A DNA stretch of 64,000 bases. Origin: Lacticaseibacillus paracasei subsp. paracasei (GTDB lineage Bacteria > Bacillota > Bacilli > Lactobacillales > Lactobacillaceae). The translations under genes and the position numbers were made by a program. The notes beneath the pieces are model-generated. The model had not been told where the DNA came from, ran no database searches, and saw only the letters and a list, made by a program, of their open reading frames with translations. Positions 1-8,996 of the stretch are shown piece by piece. The stretch is from the NCBI RefSeq assembly GCF_000829035.1, contig NZ_AP012541.1, positions 682,001 through 746,000 of the forward strand. The letters are read 5' to 3'. Position 1 is the first letter of the stretch, and each line of letters opens with the position of its first letter.

Positions 1-2
1 AT

Positions 3-80
3 AAAACCGCCCCTTATTTGATCACCGGTCGCTACGATCGCAGCATGATGAATCCGCTGGCAACAACCTATATTATTTGA
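3..80 (+). CDS. C-terminal tail of an upstream gene (partial)
   Basis: An open frame enters from the left edge and ends at TGA 78-80, giving 25 residues that end in PLATTYII. The rest of the gene lies outside the window, so its function cannot be assigned. Only the uninterrupted frame and the normal 44-nt gap to the next start support it. Confidence 0.4.
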   Translation, partial: KTAPYLITGRYDRSMMNPLATTYII

Positions 81-124
81 TTGAAAACGGTTAATATTGA
101 TATTAAGAAATGAGGCAAATAAAA

Positions 125-784
125 ATGACAGAAACAGTAGCAACAAAAAAATTAACTAATAATGACTTCGCAGACGTGATGTTTGATCGTCATTCAGTTC
201 GGGTGTTCGATCCATCAGTTAAAATCAGTCGCGACGAGCTTCAGGAAATGATTAAAGAAGCTACCACCGCGCCATCTGCCTGCAACTTGCAGTCGTGGCA
301 CTTTGTCATTATTGATACACCAGAAGGCAAAGAAAAATTGAAAAAGACTGCCATGAAATTCAACTATCCGCAGATCGATTCCAGTTCTGCCATCATCTTC
401 ATCGCCGGCGATACGCAGTCTCATGAAGTTTATCGTGATGTTTGGACCAAGGTTTATGAAGACGGCAAAATCAGCAAGGAAAAGTTGGACCAGATTTTCA
501 ATACCTTCCTGCCATTATATGAAAATGCTTCACCTGAATTTCTGACATTAGATGCCACCATCGATGGCGCCATGGTTGGCATGCAACTGCTGCTGACGGC
601 GCGGGCACATGGCTTTGATGCCAATCCGTGGTCCGGTTACGACTTCAAGACGATTATTCCAACATTGGGGCTTGATCCAAAACGCTTTGTGCCAGTTATG
701 GCAGTGGCTATTGGTAAGGCAGCTGAGAAGCCGATTCATACTGATCGCTATGATGTGAAGCAGCTGATTGACTATTTGGACTAA
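125..784 (+). CDS. nitroreductase family protein (FMN-dependent)
   Basis: Predicted 219-residue flavoprotein that reduces nitro, quinone or similar substrates with NAD(P)H; the true substrate is unknown. The N-terminal FMN-binding signature RHSVRVFDP is followed by the PSACNLQSWHF segment typical of the small Fes/NfsB-like nitroreductases, and the length fits. I chose the ATG at 125 because GAGG lies at 112-115 with a 9-nt spacer; the ATG at 110 would include that ribosome site in the coding sequence. A lactate-oxidase-type gene follows 69 nt downstream on the same strand, so the two flavoproteins may once have been co-transcribed. Confidence 0.85.
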   Translation: MTETVATKKLTNNDFADVMFDRHSVRVFDPSVKISRDELQEMIKEATTAPSACNLQSWHFVIIDTPEGKEKLKKTAMKFNYPQIDSSSAIIFIAGDTQSHEVYRDVWTKVYEDGKISKEKLDQIFNTFLPLYENASPEFLTLDATIDGAMVGMQLLLTARAHGFDANPWSGYDFKTIIPTLGLDPKRFVPVMAVAIGKAAEKPIHTDRYDVKQLIDYLD

Positions 785-1272
785 TATGACGGCACAAACT
801 GTCCGAGATGAGTGGGCACGTTTAATTTTTTAGAAATAGAGAGGAAGTTTACGATGGTCGATGCAGTAGAGACCGATCCATTCGGCAAAGTTGATGCGAT
901 TGATGTGTTGGATTTAGCCAGTTTGGAGGCGCGTGCGGAGAAAATTCTTGGCCGTGGCGAATTTGGCTATATCAGCGAAGGCTCTGACGATGGTTACACC
1001 ATGCGCCGCAACACCACCGCTTTTACAGATGTACAAATGCTCCCGCGCGTGCTCCAAGGAGTGGAGAAGCCGGATCAAAGTACGACCTTTATGGGAGCAA
1101 AACTGGCGTCACCGCTGTTAACTGCGCCGATCGCCGGGAACACGCTAGCACATCCAAGCGGTGAATTGGGCTTAGCAAAAGGCGCAAAAGAGGCCGGTAT
1201 TATGATGTCGCAAAGCACCTTTGCTTCCAAGACAATTGCGGAAACTGCTGCAGTCAGCGACGGTGCCCCTTA

Positions 1273-2149
1273 GAGCCTGTTTAGTGTCTTTACGGAATAG
1301 CTAAATTTCAGGTATGCTTTGCACAAAAACTGGAGCTAACTATGCGAACTTTTACCCATCGATATGGTAGCGATATTACGCGTGACCAATTTAACCTCAT
1401 TCGAGCTGATCTTGAAGATGCACGGAAACATACTGCACCAAGACAAATTGATTTGTACGATGTCTTTTGTGCAATGCTGTATACCATGAAAAATGGGTGT
1501 ACTTGGCGTGATCTCCCGAGTGATTTTCCAAAGTGGCAAACTGTTTATTATTACTGGGTGCTTTGGACAAAACAAGAGAACCCAATCGAGATGGCCCTAT
1601 TAACCAGGGTTTTAAAAAAACTGTCGCTTTCCTACGATTTAGCCAAGGCCGGTCAACTAGAACTTCGTTCCTGATACTGGATGCTCAAAGTGTTAAAAAC
1701 ACGGACACAGCAGAGAATTCAGGTTATGATGGCGGCAAAAAGATTAAAGGTATCAAACGGACATTAGCTGTTGATAATCAAGGATTGCCCCAAGGAATTC
1801 ACGTCACCACTGGTGACGTATCTGATCGTGACGCTGCTAGTTCGCTATTGATGTTACATGCAGATCAATTTGACCTTGTCCAGCGAATCATGGTTGACGG
1901 CGGCTATACGGGAGATAAGTTTGCCAGCTTAGTTGGCAATAGCATCGGTGCAGATGTCATCATTGCCAAGCAAAGTGATTTAAAGCATGGCCATGTAACC
2001 CCACAACGTTGGGTGATTGAGCGAAGCTTTGGCTGGCTAGAAAAATGCCGTCGCCTCTGGAAAAACTGCGAACGCAAGCTTCACACTAGTACAATGATGA
2101 TAACGTTAGCCTTTCTTCGCTTCATGCTCAAAAGACACTAAACAGGCTC
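1273..2149 (+). mobile_element. IS5-family insertion sequence (IS427-like), 877 bp
   Basis: Perfect 19-bp terminal inverted repeats at 1273-1291 and 2131-2149 begin GAGCCTGTTTAGTG. A 3-bp TTA target duplication flanks the element at 1270-1272 and 2150-2152. The short length, TNA target and two overlapping transposase frames fit the IS427/IS1031 side of the IS5 family. It sits inside the lactate-oxidase-type gene in the same orientation. Ends and duplication are intact, so the insertion looks recent. Confidence 0.93.
1342..2141 (+). CDS. IS5-family transposase, two overlapping frames joined by -1 frameshift
   Basis: Frame A (1342-1674, 110 residues) holds the N-terminal DUF4096-like domain with the CTWRDLP motif; frame B (open from 1533, ending 2141) holds the catalytic part: LILDAQSVK (first Asp), VDGGYTGD (second Asp) and WVIERSFGWLEKCRRLWKNCER (Glu). 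Seven A residues at 1614-1620 lie in the overlap in the phase A-AAA-AAA relative to frame A, a canonical slippery heptamer, so -1 slippage would yield the full DDE transposase of about 266 residues. The stop of frame B lies inside the right inverted repeat, a common economy in this family. It catalyses cut-and-paste of the surrounding element. Confidence 0.88.
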
Positions 2150-2932
2150 TTATATGTTCCAACTTTACATGCCAAAAGATTGGTCGTATTGCCAATATCT
2201 GTTAGATCAGGCAAAACAAGCAGGCGCATTGGCGATCATTCTGACAGCCGATTCGACACTTGGCGGCTATCGGGAAAAAGACGTGATGAATCATTGTCAT
2301 CTCAAAGGCCGCTTAGCTAATCTTGAAGGTTACAATACTGGGCAGCAGGGAGTTGGCGCTGGCGGTTTGTTTAAAGAATCCATGCAGAAACTGGATCTTG
2401 CAACCATCGATAAGTTGGCCTCTTATTCAGGGCTGCCAATTATTGTCAAAGGCATTCAGCATCCTGATGATGCGGTTGCGGCGATCACAGCTGGTGCAGC
2501 TGGCATCTATGTTTCCAACCACGGTGGCCGCCAACTAGATGGTGCGCCAGGTGCGATTGAAGCCTTACCAGCAATTGCGGCTGCAGTTGATCATCGCGTA
2601 CCAATTATCTTTGATGGTGGCGTTCAACGCGGCACCCATGTCCTGAAGGCCTTGGCCCTCGGCGCCGATCTTGTCGGCATCGGCCGGCCATTCAGTTATG
2701 GCTTAGCCCTCGGCGGCTGGGAAGGTGTCAAGGCGGTAGCCGATCACATGAAGATGGAAATCAACATCGCTATGCAACTAACCGGTTGTCAAACGATGGC
2801 TGATGTCAAGCAGATGCAGATTAAAACTACTTTTGCATAATCAGAGAAAATGTCCACCTGATAAGGGTTGGGCATTTTTTTGTTTCAGGGAAAAGATGAT
2901 TATTGTTTTGGTAAATGCTAACAACAAAAAAT

Positions 2933-2977
2933 GCCAGCGACAGTAGACTAAATTGTCTAACTGTCGCTGGCGTTTTT
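2933..2977 (+). terminator. rho-independent terminator after the oxidase locus
   Basis: A 12-bp stem (GCCAGCGACAGT paired with ACTGTCGCTGGC) is followed by a T run at 2973-2977. It lies about 90 nt past the oxidase stop and would end that transcript. Confidence 0.7.
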
Positions 2978-3809
2978 CGAAATCAACACTGCCTGCCCAG
3001 CAAGAAATGTTGACTATTCCTTTTAGGCTATGAGCGCAAGTTTGATGTTCGGTGAAGCTAATTGCCAGAAGAAAATCACTCATGGATCTTAACGGGATTG
3101 AACCCCCTTCCTGGTATGAGTCCGTTATATCAGCGATAGTGCGGCTTTGGGCTGCCATTAAAACTTGCGTGGTGCACTTTTTGGTGCACTTTGGTCAAAA
3201 ATTGAGATATGCGACTAGCTTGTTAACTGCCTCTTTATTCTGACTCTTTGTTACATGAGTGTAGATATTGAGAGTGGTTTTAACATCCGAGTGGCCTAGC
3301 CTTTCCTGAACCTCTTTGACAGTGGCCCCGGCAGAAAACAGGGCGCTTGCGTGTGAATGCCTGAAGCCATGAATTGTAATGCGGTGTTTAATCTTGTGAG
3401 CATCCTCAATCGATTTAAGCCAATCAGCAGGTTTGTGTAACAGCAGGTGCTTATTCTTGCGGTTTGAAAATACTAGTTGATCGGGTTTATTGGTGTTAAA
3501 TCCTAAAGCCATATACTTTTGTAGCTGAACAAGTCGCCAGTGCTTCAATGCAGACATTGTTTTGCTATCCATGGTTATAGTACGTCTGCTTTTCCGTGTC
3601 TTCGGTGGCTGAACAAGCTGACGGCCGTTCATGCCTTGCGATAGTGTCTTGTTAACTGTTATTGTGCTGTCGGTAAAGCTAATATCTTTCCAAGTCAGTG
3701 CTAGACATTCACCACGTCGAAGGCCACCAAAGGCTAGTATTCTGAAAAGCGAAGTCTTCTGTGGTTCTTGCTTTGCATCAATATAACTAAAGAACCTTGT
3801 TAACTCTTG

Positions 3810-4860
3810 CCTAGATTGCAATAATAAAGTTACCACCTAGAAAGAGGCTTGCTCACTGCTTGAACTGGGGTTTGCCAACGGAGACATTTTCTAGGTTTGT
3901 TATTGATAAGCGCTGTGGCTTGTTGAATATCGGTCTCTGAAACCTGATCAAACTGTGTTCCCTTCGGGAAATAGTAGCGAAGTTCTCGATTGAACCGTTC
4001 ATTTGTGCCCCGTTCATTCGGGTGATAGGCGTGGCAAAAGTAAACCGGTATCCGATAGCGCTTTGTAAGCGCCTGATCGCAGGAAAACTCTTTACCGTGA
4101 TCAACCGTCACTGATCGAACCGGACCCGGAAAGTCCACCATCAGTCTTGCAAATCCCTTGAGAACAGCATTTTGTGATAAGTTTTCAAGCTTAGTTGTCG
4201 CCATTAAACGTGTCACCCGATCGACAATGGTCAAAACAGCAGCCTTTGACCCGCGACCACCGCGAACTGTATCCATCTCTAAATGTCCTTTTTCGGTTCG
4301 CCGATTAGCTGACTCACTGCGAATCTCAATTGAGGTGCCTACTGCTTGGTTATAGCGCGACCGAAGGTCTTGTCTTCTTTTATGACGTTTACCGTGATCA
4401 AAGAGTTGGCTTGGCTGAAAATCGACTTGTCTTTGATAAATCCAGTGGTAAATCGTGTGTGGCGCACAGTGAACGGCATAACCGACCATTTCAGGGGACC
4501 AACCTAGGTTTAGCTTCTCAGTTACCATCCGCTTCAACTTAGGCGTTAAAATCGAGTGCCGACCACAACGATGCCGACAAGTATCGGCATGATCCTGAGC
4601 TATAATGGCGCAGTAATCACCTTCAGGGCAACGGTGAAGCTCATGCCTAATAGAAATACGAGAGCGGCCTAAGGTCGCGGCGATGTATTGAATCGTGTGG
4701 TGTTGCATCAGTTCTATCTGAGATCGTTCAATTAAGGTTATAATGGCCATGGGACCTGTCCTTCTCTCTAGATGGTATGTTATGCAAACACCATTTTAGC
4801 AAGAACGGACAGGTCTTTTTTCACATTTTCTGGGTGGTAACTTTAATTATGCAATCTAGG
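3810..4860 (-). mobile_element. IS30-family insertion sequence, 1051 bp
   Basis: Ends CCTAGATTGCA (3810-3820) and its complement (4850-4860) begin imperfect inverted repeats that continue through AAAGTTACCACC. A 4-bp CTTG duplication lies at 3806-3809 and 4861-4864. One transposase gene fills the element. The insertion interrupts the integrase between the core-binding and catalytic domains. Confidence 0.9.
3830..4750 (-). CDS. IS30-family transposase
   Basis: A 306-residue DDE transposase. An N-terminal HTH region (HHTIQYIAATLGRSRISIRHELHR) is followed by the catalytic core: Asp in HLEMDTVRGGRG, Asp in VTVDHGKEF and Glu in HPNERGTNERFNRELRYYFPKGT. These are all in canonical IS30 spacing. AAGGACAGG precedes the ATG. 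The frame is intact, so the element is probably still mobile. It is distinct in sequence from the second IS30 transposase in this window. Confidence 0.93.
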   Translation of the reverse strand: MAIITLIERSQIELMQHHTIQYIAATLGRSRISIRHELHRCPEGDYCAIIAQDHADTCRHRCGRHSILTPKLKRMVTEKLNLGWSPEMVGYAVHCAPHTIYHWIYQRQVDFQPSQLFDHGKRHKRRQDLRSRYNQAVGTSIEIRSESANRRTEKGHLEMDTVRGGRGSKAAVLTIVDRVTRLMATTKLENLSQNAVLKGFARLMVDFPGPVRSVTVDHGKEFSCDQALTKRYRIPVYFCHAYHPNERGTNERFNRELRYYFPKGTQFDQVSETDIQQATALINNKPRKCLRWQTPVQAVSKPLSRW

Positions 4861-5460
4861 CTTGCTTATCCCAAAAGTTCGCAGCAACATCACCAATTTG
4901 TTCCTTCTCTTTTGGAATGATGACAAGGTCAGCCGGGTTTTTATTAATGTAACCACGGCGTAAGGCAAAGCGAAGAATACGACTGGTAGTTGTAAGCCAT
5001 CTTCGGTAGTTCCTAGTGACTTGTTTTGACCATTGGTTAACGGCTTGCTGTAGCTGCGCTGTGGTGATCTTATTAATCGGTTTATTACCAAAAAGCGGTA
5101 AAACGTGTTTCTTAACTTGTATATAGGTGCGCTCGTACGTGCTTTCTCGAACGGTATTCTTATATGCTGCGTCCCACTCAAGATAAACAGCTTTGAACGT
5201 CATGCTTCTAATAGTCGATAAACTGCCTGCATCAGCGTCTAAGGTAAATCTGGATGCTGCTAGGGCGGCTTCTTTTTTGTCTCTGAAGCCTCGTTTATGA
5301 ATTCGGCGCTTCTTTCCAGTTAGTTCATCAGTACCAGCAGAGACAAAGATTTCATATCGTGTATCTCCGCTGCTATTTTTGTAACGTTTGATTGTTGCCA
5401 TTTTTTTCCCTCCGTACCAGCTTGCGGGCGGGGTATGTAAGGAAGCAGTAGAGTAGCTGT

Positions 5461-5985
5461 TTAATTAGATTGGTGCAAAAGTATATCAACGGCTTTGACG
5501 ATGTTTTCTTTATACTTCCTTTTTTCATCAATAGGAATGTAAGGAATTGTCAGAAGTCGAGCATTTGAAATAATATCTGAAAACGCGTGGTGACTTTTAT
5601 AATCCATTCTAGTATTTCTTATACCCTGCTTCGTGTCGTAAAGAGCAGCATCTTCAGACCCCCTTTGAATGCCGACAAAAAGATCTCTGTTACTATTGCC
5701 GATCTTTATTTCTTCCCCATCTTGAGCAGTATATAGATCTTCGTCAGGAGCATCCTCACTAAACTTTAAAATACGTCCCTTGGCTACAAAATAATAATCA
5801 TCATTGCTATAAGGATCTCCAAATATTAACAAAGTAGGAGAAATACCATATGTCTTAAAAATTTTTTTAATATTCTCTTGAGCTGGGAATCGGTTCCCAT
5901 ATTCCCAGTTTGAATAAGTTCCAACGATAACACCAATACGTCTGGCCGTCTCACTTTTTGACCAGCCAACAGCGTTTCTTAAGCG
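5461..5985 (-). pseudogene. CI/Cro-type phage repressor lacking its N-terminal start
   Basis: In frame with the long C-terminal part (residues such as DDYYFVAKGRILKF), an XRE-type helix-turn-helix can be read upstream: NAVGWSKSETARRIGV, then TYSNWEYGNRFPAQENI. The frame breaks just before it, around 5985, with no usable start and a stop 7 codons further up. Family knowledge says such a protein would hold the lytic promoter silent. Here it lacks its first residues because foreign sequence (the portal gene, opposite strand) begins exactly there. A shortened product from an internal TTG at 5832 would lack the DNA-binding domain. Confidence 0.75.
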
Positions 5986-7108
5986 AACCGTTCCTAGCTG
6001 CGCTTGTCAGCATGACCAGCAATGACAGCGGCTTATATGTGGGGATTGGTGCTTTACGTAATTCGGATGTGTTTACGGCGGTGCGCGTGATTGCCAGTGA
6101 TCTTGCAACCAATCCGATTGAATACAGTGACAAGCGCATCAGCGTGCTCCTTAACAAAGCACCCAATGACCACATGACCGCGTGGGGGTTCAAGTTTGCC
6201 CTAGCTGCTAACATGCTGCTGAATGGTAACAGCTTTGCACGGGTTACTAAAAATCCTAGCGGACAAGTCACTGGCTTCGAGTTAGTCACCAACAGTCAAA
6301 TGGTGGTTAAACAAGATGATACGACCGGCATTATCAGTTACGAATACACGCCTGACAGCGGTCGTTCACAGCGTTTAAATGCCAGTGAGGTCTTACACTT
6401 CACACAAGACGGTTACAAAGGACTATCACCACTGTATAGCCTCCGTGATGAGGTTGGGGTACAAAAGTCTGGACATGCGTTACTGAAGGGATTCTTTAAC
6501 ACCGGTGTCCAAGGGACAGGCATTCTTAAAGTCAACAAGATCCAGCTAGACACCAAGGCCAAAGAAAACATCCGTAATAAATTTGAAGCTGCCAACAGTG
6601 GTGATAATGCCCTCAAGACCATCATTTTAGATAATGATATGGATTACAAGCAACTCGAAGTTAATACTGACGTGCTGAATCTAGTCAATTTTAGCGATTG
6701 GACAACGAAACAGATTGCCAAAGCGTTCGGGTTACCACTGGATCGGCTGGGTATCGAAAGCGAGCACTCTAATGCCGTACAGTCGAATTTGATCTATCTG
6801 CAAAACACGTGATTCAGTATTTTACCTGCTTCACTAGTGAGATGGACGCTAAGCTTTCGACTGGCGATAATCGATTCAGTTTCAACACTGACAAGCTGTT
6901 CAGTGCAGACCCAGCCACGATGCAAGAACTAGCAGTTAAGGGGCTGCAAGGCGGTGTTCTGACCACTAATGAAGCACGAGCCAAGTTAAACCTGCCATCA
7001 ATTCCCGGTGGAGATGAGATTATGGCCAGTCTGAACTACACGCCACTAAGCAACCTTGTCACTTATCAAGATAAACAGAAAGGAAGTGCGTCTAATGAAT
7101 CAAGATGA
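5985..7108 (+). pseudogene. HK97-type portal protein, 5' truncated and frameshifted
   Basis: From about 5985 the frame reads EPFLAALVSMTSNDSGLYVG, then the portal core (RNSDVFTAVRVIASDLATNPIE, FQLVTN-type strand, GLPLDRLGIESEHSN). At about 6810 the frame stops after LIYLQNT, and the homologous sequence resumes one frame over (IQYFTCFTSEMDAKLS) to 7108. A single lost base in ACxTGATTCAG explains this. The N-terminus is missing: upstream codons come from the antisense of the repressor gene. A portal forms the dodecameric DNA channel at one capsid vertex; this copy cannot. It overlaps the next gene's start by 14 nt, the normal phage arrangement. Confidence 0.85.
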
Positions 7109-8639
7109 CGTAGAAAAACGCCTGAATCCTGACGCTGATCTAACTACCGCTGATCCTGCCACAGCAGACGACAGTCAAGACCAAGACGATCCAGACACAC
7201 AGCAACAGGACGACACCACTAGCGGGTCAAAGAAACTAAGTGGTTATGCAGTAGTTTTCAATAGTCCAAGTAAGGATCTTGGTGGTTTTAAAGAAGTCGT
7301 TGATCCGCACGCATTCGACAATATGGATCTATCAGACGTCTATATGATTTCAAACCATGATTTTAGCCAAGTCTTAGCCAGTACTAAGGCTGGCACCTTG
7401 ACCTTAAACGTGGATGATAAAGGCTTGCAATTTGAAGCAACTTTGCCCGATACGACCACAGCCAATGATGCTTATAACAACGTCCAAGCTGGTAATCTGT
7501 CAGCCATGAGTTTTACTTTCAATGCTGCGCCAGACGGTGACACGTTCACTAAAGACGACAGCGGACAAGTCATTCGTACCATCAAGCAAGTGAAGAGTCT
7601 GTTCGACGTCTCACTGGTGGCTATTCCAGCATATGACGATACCAACGTCCAAGTGGACAAACGCAGCTACACTGAGTGGCTAAAAACTAATACTGAACAA
7701 CCAGAAAAGGGAGATAAAACCATGACCGAAAAAACAATTATCGACAACAAAGAACACACTGAGTCCCGCGCGTATGAAGATTACATCCGCAGCATGGGTG
7801 AGCAACGTGACGGTTTAACGACAACCACTGCTGGTACAGTCGTTCCTAAAGAAGTCATCGAAGATGTCTGGAATCTAAAGGAATCCGATTATGATCTGGC
7901 TAAATACGTCACTGTGAAGCAGGTCGGGACCCCGGTTGGCACCTACCCAATTGCCCTCACTAACAATGGTGTCTTAGCCACCAAGGAAGAACTCGCAGAC
8001 GTGCCAGAGATCGATGCAACCCTATTCCGTGGTGTTGACTACAAGGTTGCTACCCGTGCTGGCAAGATCTATCTGTCTAATGAACTGGTAGAAGACAGTG
8101 AAGTTGATATTGTTGCCGAGGTTAAGAATCAACTCAAGAAGCTGGTACAAAACACGGACAATAGCAACATTATCAGTGTTCTGACTGGCAAGACGGGCAC
8201 CAACGATAACTTCAAGCACATCACGGGTACTGGTCTCGATGACATCAAGCAAACCTTCAATGTTGAGTTAGATCCAGCACTGTCCTTGTCTGTTATCGTC
8301 AATCAGGATGCTTTCAACTACCTTGATACACTGAAAGACAGCGAGGGCCGATACTTGTTACAACCTTCAATCACTGCACCATCAGGCAAGCAACTGTTTG
8401 GGGCACCAGTGATCGTGATTGCTAACAAAGTATTGCCGACTGATAAGGCGGGCACCTATCGGATCATCATCGGGGACTTTTCCCAAGCGATTTTCTTAGC
8501 CCAAAAGAACGAAGTCAACACCCAGTTCGAACGGTTCGACAGTTATAGTCAAGGTTTGGCGGTTGTCATCCGCAACGACTATGAAGTGGTTGATCCAGAC
8601 GCTGTTCGAATTGTTGACATCACACCGGTAAAGGCCTAA
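7095..8639 (+). CDS. fused prohead protease and HK97-fold major capsid protein
   Basis: A 514-residue protein with AAAGGAAG ahead of the ATG at 7095. Residues 1-45 are an acidic linker. About 46-195 form an HK97-type maturation protease: SGYAVVFNSPS, the putative catalytic His in MISNHDFSQVLAST, and the Ser in GNLSAMSFTF. About 235-514 are the capsid: EDYIRSMGEQRDGLTTTTAGTVVPKEVIEDV, then VEDSEVDIVAEVKNQL and a C-terminal FERFDSYSQGLAVVIRNDYEVVDP. In most HK97 phages these are separate genes. Fusions occur in some Gram-positive phages and capsid-encoding satellites. The frame is intact even though its neighbours are broken. Confidence 0.88.
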   Translation: MNQDDVEKRLNPDADLTTADPATADDSQDQDDPDTQQQDDTTSGSKKLSGYAVVFNSPSKDLGGFKEVVDPHAFDNMDLSDVYMISNHDFSQVLASTKAGTLTLNVDDKGLQFEATLPDTTTANDAYNNVQAGNLSAMSFTFNAAPDGDTFTKDDSGQVIRTIKQVKSLFDVSLVAIPAYDDTNVQVDKRSYTEWLKTNTEQPEKGDKTMTEKTIIDNKEHTESRAYEDYIRSMGEQRDGLTTTTAGTVVPKEVIEDVWNLKESDYDLAKYVTVKQVGTPVGTYPIALTNNGVLATKEELADVPEIDATLFRGVDYKVATRAGKIYLSNELVEDSEVDIVAEVKNQLKKLVQNTDNSNIISVLTGKTGTNDNFKHITGTGLDDIKQTFNVELDPALSLSVIVNQDAFNYLDTLKDSEGRYLLQPSITAPSGKQLFGAPVIVIANKVLPTDKAGTYRIIIGDFSQAIFLAQKNEVNTQFERFDSYSQGLAVVIRNDYEVVDPDAVRIVDITPVKA

Positions 8640-8653
8640 GCGCATAATTTAGT

Positions 8654-8685
8654 GGGGGTGTGCCTCAGGGTACGCCCCTATTTTT
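8654..8685 (+). terminator. hairpin after the capsid gene
   Basis: GGGGTGTGCC pairs with GGGTACGCCCC and is followed by TATTTTT. It sits between the capsid stop and the connector gene and probably attenuates rather than ends the late transcript. Confidence 0.55.
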
Positions 8686-8702
8686 ATATAGGAGATGAGC
8701 AC

Positions 8703-8996
8703 ATGACTGTCACTACTGATGACATTAAAAATAGCCTGCGTGTGCAGACTGATACTGACGATAGTTTGATCAGCAACTACCTGACAGCGGCGCAAGACTA
8801 TGTTCACAATGCCGTTGACAGCACAGCGGCAATTGATGCGTTACAAGCGTACTCACAATTTGACATTGCTGTGGCCATGTTGACCGAATTCTGGTATCAG
8901 AATCGTGGAGCAGTTACCACAGCAAGTCAAGAGCCACCGTATTTAGTGGTTAGCATGATCCAGCAGTTAAGAGGGCTGTTTGCAGCAGACGTATAG
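8703..8996 (+). CDS. head-tail connector protein (HK97 gp6-like)
   Basis: A 97-residue protein starting at 8703 behind AGGAGATGAGCAC. The all-helical pattern VTTDDIKNSLRV, then LISNYLTAAQDYVHNAV and a C-terminal IQQLRGLFA, matches the small DNA-packaging/connector family that forms the ring under the portal. Position directly after the capsid is the standard late-gene order. No head-closure or tail gene follows, so the morphogenesis block ends here. Confidence 0.8.
   Translation: MTVTTDDIKNSLRVQTDTDDSLISNYLTAAQDYVHNAVDSTAAIDALQAYSQFDIAVAMLTEFWYQNRGAVTTASQEPPYLVVSMIQQLRGLFAADV

Larger units (their letters stand above)
854..2840 (+). pseudogene. lactate-oxidase-type FMN alpha-hydroxy-acid oxidase, split by an IS5-family element
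   Basis: Two blocks, 854-1272 and 2153-2840, join in frame once the inserted element and one TTA copy are removed (GAP then YMFQLYMPKDW), giving 368 residues, the usual length for lactate oxidases. GAGAGG lies upstream of the ATG at 854. The C-terminal block carries the signature SNHGGRQLDG with the catalytic His and Arg, then the phosphate-binding segment DGGVQRGTHVLKALALGADL. The family oxidises L-lactate to pyruvate, using oxygen and making peroxide in oxidases. As it stands the left block ends at TAG 1271-1273 and the enzyme cannot be made. Lactate dehydrogenase (FMN) or another 2-hydroxy acid as substrate cannot be excluded. Confidence 0.9.
3195..5401 (-). pseudogene. int: tyrosine-family integrase split by an IS30-family element
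   Basis: Read from right to left, 5401-4861 encodes the N-terminal arm-binding and SAM-like core-binding domains. 3805-3195 encodes the catalytic domain. Deleting the element plus one CTTG copy restores an open frame of 383 residues (FWDKQ then ELTRFFSYID), a normal length for phage and ICE integrases. The catalytic residues are visible: Arg in GGLRRGE, His-x-x-Arg in HGFRHSH, and the nucleophilic Tyr in NIYTHV. The enzyme would recombine attP and attB. Split as it is, the element can no longer excise on its own. It sits at the extreme left edge and points outward, as usual. Confidence 0.92.

Noticed and set aside
3083..3155. complete tRNA gene at the left edge of the island
   Set aside because: Only the 3' part (T loop and AAGATCCA) looks tRNA-like; no 5' acceptor strand pairs with it, so it is at most a remnant.
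2841..3158. 105-codon minus-strand frame beside the integrase
   Set aside because: It spans the terminator hairpin and the tRNA-like fragment, has no ribosome site and no family resemblance.
5951..6292. 113-codon minus-strand frame over the portal 5' part
   Set aside because: It is antisense to the portal sequence and crosses the deletion junction; codon pattern fits the plus strand.
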